Below, in pieces: positions 1 through 5,504 of a DNA stretch of 5,612 bases; the first letter of the stretch is position 1, and the number at the start of each line of letters is the position of its first letter. Position numbers and translations under genes: made by a program. Below the pieces are notes generated by a model. The model was not told the origin of the DNA and ran no database searches. It saw nothing but the letters and a program-made list of their open reading frames with translations. This DNA is from an uncultured Clostridia bacterium (lineage in GTDB: Bacteria > Bacillota > Clostridia > TANB77 > CAG-508), in NCBI GenBank assembly GCA_934167305.1, contig CAKPKQ010000035.1, positions 1 through 5,612 on the forward strand, in the 5' to 3' direction.

Positions 1-1667
1 TATGCATTTGTTAATTCTTCATCATCTATTTGTTTTATGTTATACACAGTTGTTGAATTTGAGTTTACTTCTGATGTTTCTAAACGAATATGTTTTACTG
101 GTTGCTCATACATATATGGGTTTGAACTTGTATATTTTGCTAGTTCTTGTTTTGTGAATGTATGCATTAATTCATTTGTTTCATCATTGTATAAATTTAT
201 ATATCCATCTTCTTTTACAAGGTTATTTGCACCACTAAAATATATTCCAATATATTTTGTATATGGGGTCATATCTATATATTTATTTTCTGTTGTTAAG
301 AATTTATCTCCATAATTTGTTGTTGGTTCTTTTAGTTGTAATTTTGTTTGATTATTTTGTTGTGATTCTGATGTATTAACATACCATCTTGTTTCATATT
401 TATCTGCTGTATCTCCAATTGTTTCTCCATTATATATTTTTAATGGTTCCTTTTTTGATACTACATACTTGTAATCTAGTGATCTATATGTTCCTATTCC
501 AGCTGTATATTCAGCTCCTGGCTTTTTCCATATAAATGTATATGAATATGTTGCTGTATTTGATTTTATTGGATTTGTAAATTCTGTATTTTTGTTATTA
601 TATCCTTCATATACTGAGCTTACTGGTATATTTAATGATATTGTATCTACTCCAAGTGTTTCATATGCTTCATATGGATACACTATTTTTACATTATATG
701 AATTTCCTTTATTTGAATAATATGTTGTATTACATGCTTCTTTTGTTACTACTCCTGTATTTGTATTTAATACTGCATTTCTTGTTGCTTTAAACTTTCC
801 TGTTGTTTCATCATATGTGTATTCTACATTTTCCCCTGTTATTTTTACTTCTGTTGGCTTGTAACCATTTAATTCTGGTATTGTTCCCTCAACTGTATTT
901 GATTTTAATAATAGTTGATTTAATGTTTCATAAGTTGATATTGTAAATTCTAAGTTTATTTTTCCGTTTTCTTTGTCTAGTGCTTTACTAATATCATGTG
1001 ATGTATTTGACGCATATACCTTATTTTCTACTCTTCCATACCAATCTGTTGATAATACTACCTCTTTTTTTATTTCTGTTTTTGTTCCATCATCTGCTAC
1101 ATGTGTTCCTGTTAATACTATTTTGTTACTTTCACTACTGTAATTGTTTATATTCTTACCAATATTTGCTTTTACTTTTCCCATTAATAGCTTTTGTGTT
1201 CCGTTATTTACTTTGTTTAGTTCTATTGTTTTTGTATTTTCTGATATACAGTTTTTAGCTATTACTGCGTCTTTTACTATTGCTGTTTGTAAGGCAAAGT
1301 TTTCTCCTTGTATTGATATTTTTCCGTTTTCTAAATAACCATTTGTAAGCACGTTAATATCCATGTATAGAGTGTCTGTTTGGCCTATCTCTTTACATGT
1401 TCCTTTTATTTTTTCTGCTATTCCGTCATTGTTTAAATCTCTTAGGAAATAGCTATTAAATTCTACATATGGTGTTGTTGTTTTTTCGTCTCCATCTTTT
1501 ACTTCTCCATATGTCATTGCTCTGGCTGTTTCACTATCTAAATTAGCATTCTCTTTTAGCCTTATTTTGCTTATTGCTATTGCTCCAATAACAGTTATTG
1601 CTAATACAATTAATGCAATAATTTTGTTTAATTTGTTTTGCATTATTTTACTAATTTTTTCTTTCAT
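1..1667 (-). CDS. Large secreted or cell-surface protein, N-terminal 555 residues (3' end outside window)
   Basis: An open frame runs without a stop from ATG at 1667-1665 to the left edge, so the C-terminus is missing. The start is supported by AGGAGAGG at 1684-1677, nine bases upstream; a later ATG (Met9) has no ribosome binding site. The N-terminus is a signal peptide or membrane anchor: basic residues 2-15 (MKEKISKIMQNKLNK) followed by a hydrophobic stretch at about 16-32. The rest is hydrophilic, rich in Thr, Asn, Lys and Tyr, and looks like beta-rich extracellular modules. Around residues 73-85, YFLRDLNNDGIAE resembles a dockerin or EF-hand-like calcium loop (D77, N79, D81, E85). Only a few scattered cysteines are present (for example C91 and C140). 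No catalytic motif was recognised. By composition and architecture it resembles the long repeat-domain adhesins of gut clostridia, but that is an inference. A sortase signal, if present, would lie beyond the window. Sure of the gene, unsure of its role. Confidence 0.85.
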   Translation of the reverse strand, partial: MKEKISKIMQNKLNKIIALIVLAITVIGAIAISKIRLKENANLDSETARAMTYGEVKDGDEKTTTPYVEFNSYFLRDLNNDGIAEKIKGTCKEIGQTDTLYMDINVLTNGYLENGKISIQGENFALQTAIVKDAVIAKNCISENTKTIELNKVNNGTQKLLMGKVKANIGKNINNYSSESNKIVLTGTHVADDGTKTEIKKEVVLSTDWYGRVENKVYASNTSHDISKALDKENGKINLEFTISTYETLNQLLLKSNTVEGTIPELNGYKPTEVKITGENVEYTYDETTGKFKATRNAVLNTNTGVVTKEACNTTYYSNKGNSYNVKIVYPYEAYETLGVDTISLNIPVSSVYEGYNNKNTEFTNPIKSNTATYSYTFIWKKPGAEYTAGIGTYRSLDYKYVVSKKEPLKIYNGETIGDTADKYETRWYVNTSESQQNNQTKLQLKEPTTNYGDKFLTTENKYIDMTPYTKYIGIYFSGANNLVKEDGYINLYNDETNELMHTFTKQELAKYTSSNPYMYEQPVKHIRLETSEVNSNSTTVYNIKQIDDEELTNA

Positions 1668-1676
1668 AGTTTTTGA

Positions 1677-1684
1677 CCTCTCCT
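1677..1684 (-). promoter_or_regulatory. Ribosome binding site of the left surface-protein gene
   Basis: The minus strand reads AGGAGAGG, nine bases before ATG at 1667. It is a near-consensus Shine-Dalgarno sequence and fixes the start of the open-ended gene, which has no other well-placed initiation signal. Confidence 0.75.
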
Positions 1685-1721
1685 CTTACGTACTTCTTTG
1701 GTTTTAGTTTCGTATACCTTT

Positions 1722-1750
1722 ATTTTACTTATATTTATATATATTGTAAA
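1722..1750 (-). promoter_or_regulatory. Probable sigma-A promoter of the left surface-protein gene
   Basis: On the minus strand TTTACA (1750-1745) and TAAAAT (1727-1722) are separated by exactly 17 bases. They match the vegetative -35 and -10 boxes and would give a leader of roughly 45-50 nt before the ATG at 1667. An overlapping alternative is TTGTAC about 22 bases further upstream paired with TACAAT (16-base spacer). AT-rich sequence produces such matches by chance, so confidence is moderate. Confidence 0.5.
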
Positions 1751-1820
1751 TGGAAAATGTTGGAGTACAAAGGGTTTGCAGGCTTTTAGTGTTTACGGAA
1801 ACTTAACTCTCAGCTCGTTT

Positions 1821-1848
1821 TTTACATTTTGTTATCATTTTTTGTCAA
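1821..1848 (-). promoter_or_regulatory. Possible second, upstream promoter
   Basis: The minus strand carries a perfect -35 box, TTGACA (1848-1843), with a weak -10 match, TGTAAA (1826-1821), after 16 bases. If used, it would give the surface-protein gene a leader of about 150 nt. The -10 box is poor (4 of 6), so this is only a candidate. Confidence 0.25.
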
Positions 1849-1895
1849 ATAATGGCGGTTTTTCCATGTAATGTAAGGGAAGCACGGCTTTCAGC

Positions 1896-1924
1896 ATGCC
1901 ATTTGGGACGGAGAATATTGGCAC
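1896..1924 (+). repeat. Repeat B, copy 1 (29-bp unit)
   Basis: A 29-bp unit with core GGGACGGAGAATATTGGCAC matches the reverse complement of 5435-5463 at 27 of 29 positions. Similarity stops abruptly at both ends, so it is a discrete unit. Its ends are inverted (ATGCCA ... TGGCAC), giving a short stem around a 17-nt loop. The first stem position has changed relative to copy 2; in minus-strand RNA this would be a G-U pair. Confidence 0.75.
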
Positions 1925-1941
1925 GTTTTTTGTTTATGTTG

Positions 1942-1970
1942 TTTATGGAGCACAGTGTGCTCCGCTACGA
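1942..1970 (+). repeat. Repeat A, copy 1 (REP-like palindrome with CTAC/GTAG foot)
   Basis: TTTAT is followed by a 17-nt palindrome at 1947-1963 (GGAGCACA, one central base, TGTGCTCC) and then GCTACGA. The stem is a perfect 8 bp. Read on the minus strand, GTAG stands one base ahead of the hairpin, the layout of REP elements. Three further copies in the window share the orientation and the flanks. Confidence 0.8.
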
Positions 1971-1990
1971 ATCTTTTGTGCGGTGGCCTG

Positions 1991-2019
1991 TTTGTGGAGT
2001 ATGCTGTGCTCCGCTACGA
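1991..2019 (+). repeat. Repeat A, copy 2
   Basis: This is the same unit as copy 1, with its palindrome at 1996-2012 followed by GCTACGA. The left arm is diverged (GGAGTATG), but all three changed pairs remain G-U or U-G wobble pairs in plus-strand RNA. It starts 49 bases after copy 1. Confidence 0.78.
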
Positions 2020-2050
2020 GTTTTGCTTTGTATTTTTGTTGTGGTGCTTG

Positions 2051-2078
2051 TTCATGGAGCACACTGTGCTCCGCTACG
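2051..2078 (+). repeat. Repeat A, copy 3
   Basis: The palindrome at 2056-2072 has a perfect 8-bp stem with a single central C, followed by GCTACG. It starts 60 bases after copy 2. The bases just upstream (2037-2050, TGTTGTGGTGCTTG) resemble those upstream of copy 4 (5345-5357), so the repeated unit extends beyond the hairpin. It lies close downstream of the pcrA terminator but has no T-tract of its own. Confidence 0.78.
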
Positions 2079-2101
2079 CCCTTTTGTGGCAATTAGTGCA
2101 T

Positions 2102-2133
2102 AAAAAAGAGGAACAAATCGTTTGATTTGTTCC
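2102..2133 (-). terminator. Intrinsic terminator of pcrA
   Basis: On the minus strand, just after the pcrA stop at 2141, GGAACAAATC (2133-2124) and GATTTGTTCC (2119-2110) form a perfect 10-bp stem with a 4-base loop. A run of six T residues (2107-2102) follows within a few bases. This is a textbook Rho-independent terminator and separates pcrA from the surface-protein gene. Confidence 0.9.
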
Positions 2134-2140
2134 CTTCATT

Positions 2141-4423
2141 TTAAATAACTTCCAAGTTTGCGAATTTTGCCATTAGCCTTTTATGGCCTGATTTATCGAA
2201 TTGAATGTCTAATTTATAGTCGTCTCCTTCCGCTTCTACTTTTTGTATTATGCCTTCACCAAATTTTTTGTGGTAAATTCTTGTTCCTTCTTTGTATTTT
2301 GATATATCAATATCTTGCTTGTTTTGCTTTTGTGATAATGAGTTTAAAAAGCTTTCTGCTGTTCTAAATTGATATGCTGGTTTTGGTTTTATTTCTGTTT
2401 TTGTTTCATCAAATTTATATGTTGTTACTTTTCCTGCTGGAGTTTTACCATATTCCCATTTGTATTGCATATCATTGAATTTTTCTTCTTGGTCGTTGTT
2501 TACAACTCCATCTAATAAATTGTCTGGTATTTCTTTTATAAACCTTGAAACTGCATTGTAGCTTGTTGATCCAAATATTGTTCTATGTTTTGCACATGTT
2601 AAGTGTAAAAATTGTTTTGCTCTTGTAATTCCAACATAGAATAATCGTCTTTCTTCTTCAAGTTCTCTTGGTTCTCCAATTGATTTATAGCCAGGGAAAA
2701 TGCCTTCTTCCATTCCTACTAAAAATACAACTGGGAATTCAAGCCCTTTGGCACTATGTAAAGTCATTAGTGTAACTGAATTTTCTTCATCTTGCATTTC
2801 GTCTATATCACTTGTTAGAGTAATGCTTTCTAAAAATTCTGCTAATGTATTATCTGCTGATTCTTCTTCAAATTCTATTGCAACAGTTAAAAATTCTTCT
2901 AAGTTTTGCATTCTTGTTTCCGCTTCTACAGAATTTTCTAATTCTAATGCTTTTGTGTATCCAGATTTTTTTAATACCTCTTTTAATAGTTCTGAAATGC
3001 TTAATTCTTCTCTTTTTAACCTTAGCTCTTCTATTAAATTTATAAATTCATCTGAATTTGTCTTTACTCTATTTAAGTCATATTCTTCTGCATGTTTAAT
3101 TATTTCATACATTGAAGTTCCAGTTTTATCTGAAATTTCTTGTATTTTATCTAGACTTGTTTTACCAATTCCACGTTTTGGTTCATTTATAATTCTTTTT
3201 AATGATAGATTATCTGCTGTGTTATAAATTAATCTTAAATATGCTATTGCATCTTTTATTTCTTTTCTTTCATAGAATTTTAAACCACCAACAATTTTAT
3301 ATGGTATATTTTCTCTTCTTAAAATATCTTCTATTGCTCTTGATTGTGCATTCATACGGTATAAAATAACAAAATCTTTTGGTTTTAAATATTCTTCTGT
3401 TTTTAAATGTTCAATTTGTTTTACAATATAGTTTGCTTCATCATATTCATCTTCTGCTTGATATAAACATGGCAAACTACCTTCTTCATTTTCTGTCCAT
3501 AACTTTTTTTCATATTTGTTTTCATTGTGTTTTATTACTGCATTTGCAGCTTTTAATATATTACCTGTACATCTATAATTTTGCTCTAGTTTGATAATTT
3601 TTGTGCCTGGAAAGTCTTTTTCAAAGTTTAAAATATTGCTAATATCAGCTCCTCTAAAACTGTATATTCCTTGGTCATTGTCTCCTACAACTGTAATATT
3701 TCCATAACGTGATGCTAAAATTGTTACTAGTGTAAATTGTGCTTTGTTTGTATCTTGATATTCGTCTACCAACACATATTTGAATTTTTCTGTATAATAT
3801 TGCAAAACATCAGGGTTTTCGCTTAATATTTCTATTGTGTAGTTTATAATGTCGTCAAAGTCAATTGCGTTATTTTCTTTTAGCCTTTTTTGATACATTT
3901 CATATACTTGACCAATTTTTTCTTTTCTAAAGTCTCCTGCATATTTTGTTTGGTATGCTTTTGGAGTTAGCATTTCGTTTTTTGCGTTGCTTATTTCAGA
4001 TAAAACACTTCTATCTGAAAATGCTTTATCATCTATGTTTAATGCTTTTAAACATTCTTTTACAACTGTTTTTTGATCTGATGTGTCAAATATTAAGAAT
4101 GATGTGTCAAAGCCAATTCTATCAATAAATCTTCTTAAAATTCTTACACAAATAGAGTGAAATGTTCCCATCCACATTTCTTGTGCTACATCTCCTACTA
4201 ATTTTTCAACTCTTTGTTTCATTTCACTTGCTGCTTTGTTTGTAAATGTAATTGCTAAAATATTATATGGTTTTACACCTTTCTCTGATATTAAATATGC
4301 TATTTTGTGTGTTAATACTTTTGTTTTGCCTGAGCCTGCTCCAGCGATTACTAAACATGGACCTTCTGTTGCTAATACTGCTTCTTTTTGCTTATCATTT
4401 AGACCTTCTATTAAATTTTGCAT
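2141..4423 (-). CDS. pcrA: ATP-dependent DNA helicase PcrA (UvrD/Rep family, SF1A)
   Basis: This 760-residue protein is a 3'-to-5' DNA translocase and helicase used in nucleotide excision repair, removal of RecA and resolution of replication-transcription conflicts. All SF1A motifs are visible: Q motif near Q12, Walker A AGAGSGKT (27-34), motif Ia ITFTNKAASEM (58-68), Ib GTFHS (86-90), motif II DEYQDT (220-225), motif III VGDNDQGIYSFRGAD (246-260), motif IV QNYR (281-284), motif V TLHSAKGLEFP (554-564) and motif VI YVGITRAK (596-603). The last 55 residues (706-760) match the Tudor-like tail through which Gram-positive PcrA contacts RNA polymerase. Length is close to the family norm of about 720-750 residues. 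The ATG at 4423 is preceded by AGAGGAA; an overlapping ATG at 4427 is out of frame. It has its own promoter (4486-4459) and terminator (2133-2102), so it is probably monocistronic. The frame looks intact. The call is secure at family level; UvrD or Rep are naming alternatives, but the tail favours PcrA. Confidence 0.96.
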   Translation of the reverse strand: MQNLIEGLNDKQKEAVLATEGPCLVIAGAGSGKTKVLTHKIAYLISEKGVKPYNILAITFTNKAASEMKQRVEKLVGDVAQEMWMGTFHSICVRILRRFIDRIGFDTSFLIFDTSDQKTVVKECLKALNIDDKAFSDRSVLSEISNAKNEMLTPKAYQTKYAGDFRKEKIGQVYEMYQKRLKENNAIDFDDIINYTIEILSENPDVLQYYTEKFKYVLVDEYQDTNKAQFTLVTILASRYGNITVVGDNDQGIYSFRGADISNILNFEKDFPGTKIIKLEQNYRCTGNILKAANAVIKHNENKYEKKLWTENEEGSLPCLYQAEDEYDEANYIVKQIEHLKTEEYLKPKDFVILYRMNAQSRAIEDILRRENIPYKIVGGLKFYERKEIKDAIAYLRLIYNTADNLSLKRIINEPKRGIGKTSLDKIQEISDKTGTSMYEIIKHAEEYDLNRVKTNSDEFINLIEELRLKREELSISELLKEVLKKSGYTKALELENSVEAETRMQNLEEFLTVAIEFEEESADNTLAEFLESITLTSDIDEMQDEENSVTLMTLHSAKGLEFPVVFLVGMEEGIFPGYKSIGEPRELEEERRLFYVGITRAKQFLHLTCAKHRTIFGSTSYNAVSRFIKEIPDNLLDGVVNNDQEEKFNDMQYKWEYGKTPAGKVTTYKFDETKTEIKPKPAYQFRTAESFLNSLSQKQNKQDIDISKYKEGTRIYHKKFGEGIIQKVEAEGDDYKLDIQFDKSGHKRLMAKFANLEVI

Positions 4424-4458
4424 TCATCTTCCTCTTTCTTTTTTGTTTTTGCTATTTT

Positions 4459-4486
4459 ATTATATAGTTTTTAGATTTAAAGTCAA
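4459..4486 (-). promoter_or_regulatory. Sigma-A promoter of pcrA
   Basis: The minus strand shows TTGACT (4486-4481) and a perfect TATAAT (4464-4459) with a 16-base spacer, 36 bases before the pcrA ATG. This is the best vegetative promoter in the window and predicts a short leader of about 25-30 nt. It sits in the gap between the ZIP stop and pcrA, so pcrA need not depend on ZIP transcription. Confidence 0.75.
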
Positions 4487-4506
4487 TATTTTTTACAAAA
4501 TTTAAC

Positions 4507-4525
4507 AAACAAATATTCTTTGTTT
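4507..4525 (-). terminator. Weak possible terminator after the ZIP gene
   Basis: Seven-base arms AAACAAA (4525-4519) and TTTGTTT (4513-4507) enclose a 5-base loop just after the ZIP stop, followed by a loosely T-rich stretch (TGTTAAATTTTG). The stem contains only one G-C pair, so it may not terminate and read-through into pcrA is plausible. Confidence 0.25.
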
Positions 4526-4529
4526 TGAA

Positions 4530-5273
4530 TTATATAGACATTGCCAAAATTCCTATAAGCAATCCTAACATGCTTCCTACGGCTGTCATTCTTCCATGGT
4601 ATAAATTGTTTGCTTCTGGTGTTAGTTCTCCTGAAACAATGTATATCATTGCTCCTGCTGCAAATGCTAAGCATATTGCAATAATGCTTTGTGATATTCC
4701 ACCAATTAGTGCTCCGAAGAATGCTCCTATTCCTGTTGTTATGCCTGATAGTATAACGTAAAAAATTACTTTAGATTTTTTCATACCTCCATTTTTCATT
4801 GGTACTGCCATTGATATTCCTTCTGGTATGTCGTGTAAGCATATTGCTATTGCTAGAGATAGTCCTAGTTTTATCGAGGCTCCAAATCCTGAGCCTATTG
4901 CTAAACCTTCGGGAAAATTATGTAGTGCTAAACCTATACTGACTACTATTCCTGTTTTTAATAAAGTGTTTTTTTCGTTTTTAAATCTTGTGGAATTGTT
5001 GAATTTTTTGTCAACAAGCATATCACATATGATCATCATAATTATTCCTAATAATATGCCTAAGAATGCTGTTGGTAAATTTGTTAGATTAAATGCTTCT
5101 GGTAGTAAGTCAAAGCAGACTATTGCTAGCATTAGTCCTGAGGCAAATGCTAGGATGAAGCTTAGAAATTTTTTTGATGGGTTTTTGAATTTTACTCCGA
5201 TTATTCCTCCTATTGTTGTTCCAAATGTTCCAAAAAATAGCCCAATTAGAGTAGTTTTTAATATATTATTCAT
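4530..5273 (-). CDS. ZIP-family divalent metal transporter (ZupT/GufA-like)
   Basis: This 247-residue integral membrane protein would import divalent cations such as zinc, iron or manganese into the cytoplasm. About eight membrane segments can be drawn, near 5-27, 36-56, 67-87, 107-130, 133-157, 168-192, 195-214 and 229-246. The paired metal-site motifs are intact: HNFPEG (118-123) in helix 4 and HDIPEG (147-152) in helix 5. FDLLPEA (54-60) and GELTPEA (215-221) are also family features. The loop at 88-106 is short and Lys/Asn-rich, not histidine-rich. Length is normal for prokaryotic ZIP proteins (about 250-270). The ATG at 5273 has AAAGGAG seven bases upstream. A 12-bp inverted repeat overlaps the predicted promoter and this ribosome binding site, suggesting regulation, possibly by metal. 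Metal specificity cannot be read from the sequence, so no gene symbol is given. Confidence 0.92.
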   Translation of the reverse strand: MNNILKTTLIGLFFGTFGTTIGGIIGVKFKNPSKKFLSFILAFASGLMLAIVCFDLLPEAFNLTNLPTAFLGILLGIIMMIICDMLVDKKFNNSTRFKNEKNTLLKTGIVVSIGLALHNFPEGLAIGSGFGASIKLGLSLAIAICLHDIPEGISMAVPMKNGGMKKSKVIFYVILSGITTGIGAFFGALIGGISQSIIAICLAFAAGAMIYIVSGELTPEANNLYHGRMTAVGSMLGLLIGILAMSI

Positions 5274-5280
5274 AGAAAAA

Positions 5281-5318
5281 CTCCTTTGAAATATAATTCT
5301 TAATTAATTTTATTTCAA
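5281..5318 (-). promoter_or_regulatory. Predicted promoter and ribosome binding site of the ZIP gene
   Basis: The minus strand has TTGAAA (5318-5313) and TATATT (5295-5290) with an ideal 17-base spacer, then AAAGGAG (5287-5281) seven bases before the ATG. If this promoter is used, transcription would begin at or inside the Shine-Dalgarno sequence, which is awkward. Either the real start lies further upstream or the leader is extremely short. The ribosome binding site is secure; the promoter is a candidate. Confidence 0.45.
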
Positions 5319-5322
5319 AGGA
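5282..5322 (-). promoter_or_regulatory. Inverted repeat over the ZIP promoter and ribosome binding site (operator or RNA hairpin)
   Basis: TCCTTTGAAATA (5282-5293) and TATTTCAAAGGA (5311-5322) are perfect 12-bp inverted arms. After one mismatch the stem continues for four more pairs, leaving a 7-base loop. In minus-strand RNA the downstream arm contains the AAAGGA of the ribosome binding site, so folding would hide it. As DNA, the arms cover the -35 box and the region from the -10 to the Shine-Dalgarno sequence, which suits a repressor operator. It does not obviously match the Fur, Zur or MntR consensus sites known to me. Confidence 0.6.
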
Positions 5323-5344
5323 ATTTATTTTATTCTTTTTATAA

Positions 5345-5386
5345 TGTTGTAGGTTTGTTTATGGAGCATTCTGTGCTCCGCTACGA
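5345..5386 (+). repeat. Repeat A, copy 4
   Basis: The palindrome at 5363-5379 (GGAGCATT, C, TGTGCTCC) is followed by GCTACGAAT, in the same orientation as the three copies near 2 kb. One arm pair becomes G-U in plus-strand RNA and the innermost pair is lost. The upstream flank (5345-5357) also resembles that of copy 3. It lies about 3.3 kb from the other copies, in the leader region upstream of the ZIP gene. Confidence 0.78.
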
Positions 5387-5434
5387 ATATTTGGTGATGG
5401 TATGCTTGGTATGGGGCATGATTAATTTCATTAT

Positions 5435-5463
5435 GTGCCAATATTCTCCGTCCCCAATGGCAC
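5435..5463 (-). repeat. Repeat B, copy 2 (inverted relative to copy 1)
   Basis: This 29-bp unit has perfect 6-bp inverted ends, GTGCCA and TGGCAC. Its reverse complement matches 1896-1924 at 27 of 29 positions, with no similarity beyond the ends. It abuts the terminator of the LPXTG gene. The two B copies bracket about 3.5 kb containing pcrA, the ZIP gene and all four A repeats. Confidence 0.75.
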
Positions 5464-5500
5464 AAAATAATAAGGTGATTCGTTGTGAACCACCTTATTT
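5464..5500 (-). terminator. Intrinsic terminator of the LPXTG surface-protein gene
   Basis: Just past the stop at 5505, AATAAGGTG (minus strand, 5499-5491) pairs with CACCTTATT (5477-5469). The stem extends inward through a pair that is G-U only in minus-strand RNA (5490 with 5478) and three further pairs to a 5-base loop. The T-rich TATTTTG tract follows. The strand-specific wobble and the T-rich tail both point to minus-strand termination. Confidence 0.8.
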
Positions 5501-5504
5501 AATA

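Larger units (their letters stand above)
1668..2100. other. Intergenic region between pcrA and the surface-protein gene
   Basis: No credible gene lies in this stretch of about 430 bases. From left to right it holds the surface gene's leader and promoter (to about 1750), an AT-rich spacer in which no riboswitch fold or RNA gene was recognised (about 1751-1895, with a possible extra promoter), one copy of repeat B, and three copies of repeat A. The small forward-strand frames are made mostly of the repeats themselves and have no ribosome binding site. The repeat-bearing half is visibly richer in G and C than the flanking genes. Confidence 0.7.

Noticed and set aside
37..1338. Several short forward-strand frames in the first 1.3 kb
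   Set aside because: They are antisense to the continuous 555-codon surface-protein frame, which has a strong start signal and biased codon use.
1751..1895. Riboswitch or structured leader ahead of the surface-protein gene
   Set aside because: I compared it by eye with known classes such as c-di-GMP and preQ1 and found no matching core. Only a trivial GTTT/AAAC hairpin is visible.
1947..2072. Repeat A hairpins as ordinary terminators
   Set aside because: None has a T-tract on either strand right after the stem, and pcrA already has a strong terminator at 2133-2102.
1942..2078. CRISPR array
   Set aside because: Only three copies are present, with unequal spacing (49 and 60 bases). The intervening sequences resemble each other and are low-complexity, a fourth copy lies 3.3 kb away, and no cas gene is present.
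1852..2103. Forward-strand reading frames of 83 and 66 codons through the repeat cluster
   Set aside because: They have no ribosome binding site, and their peptides repeat (CAPLR-like) only because the DNA repeats do. They look like translation of non-coding repeats.
2700..3227. Long forward-strand reading frame inside pcrA (175 codons)
   Set aside because: It is antisense to conserved helicase motifs, Ser/Asn-rich as expected from the complement of AT-rich coding sequence, and lacks a convincing start signal. The same applies to the other forward frames under pcrA.
4483..4674. Minus-strand reading frame of 63 codons overlapping the ZIP 3' end
   Set aside because: It lies in another frame of the ZIP gene, has no ribosome binding site, and runs into the pcrA promoter.
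4828..5289. Forward-strand reading frame of 153 codons opposite the ZIP gene
   Set aside because: It is the antisense shadow of a clear membrane transporter with intact ZIP motifs and has no recognisable product.
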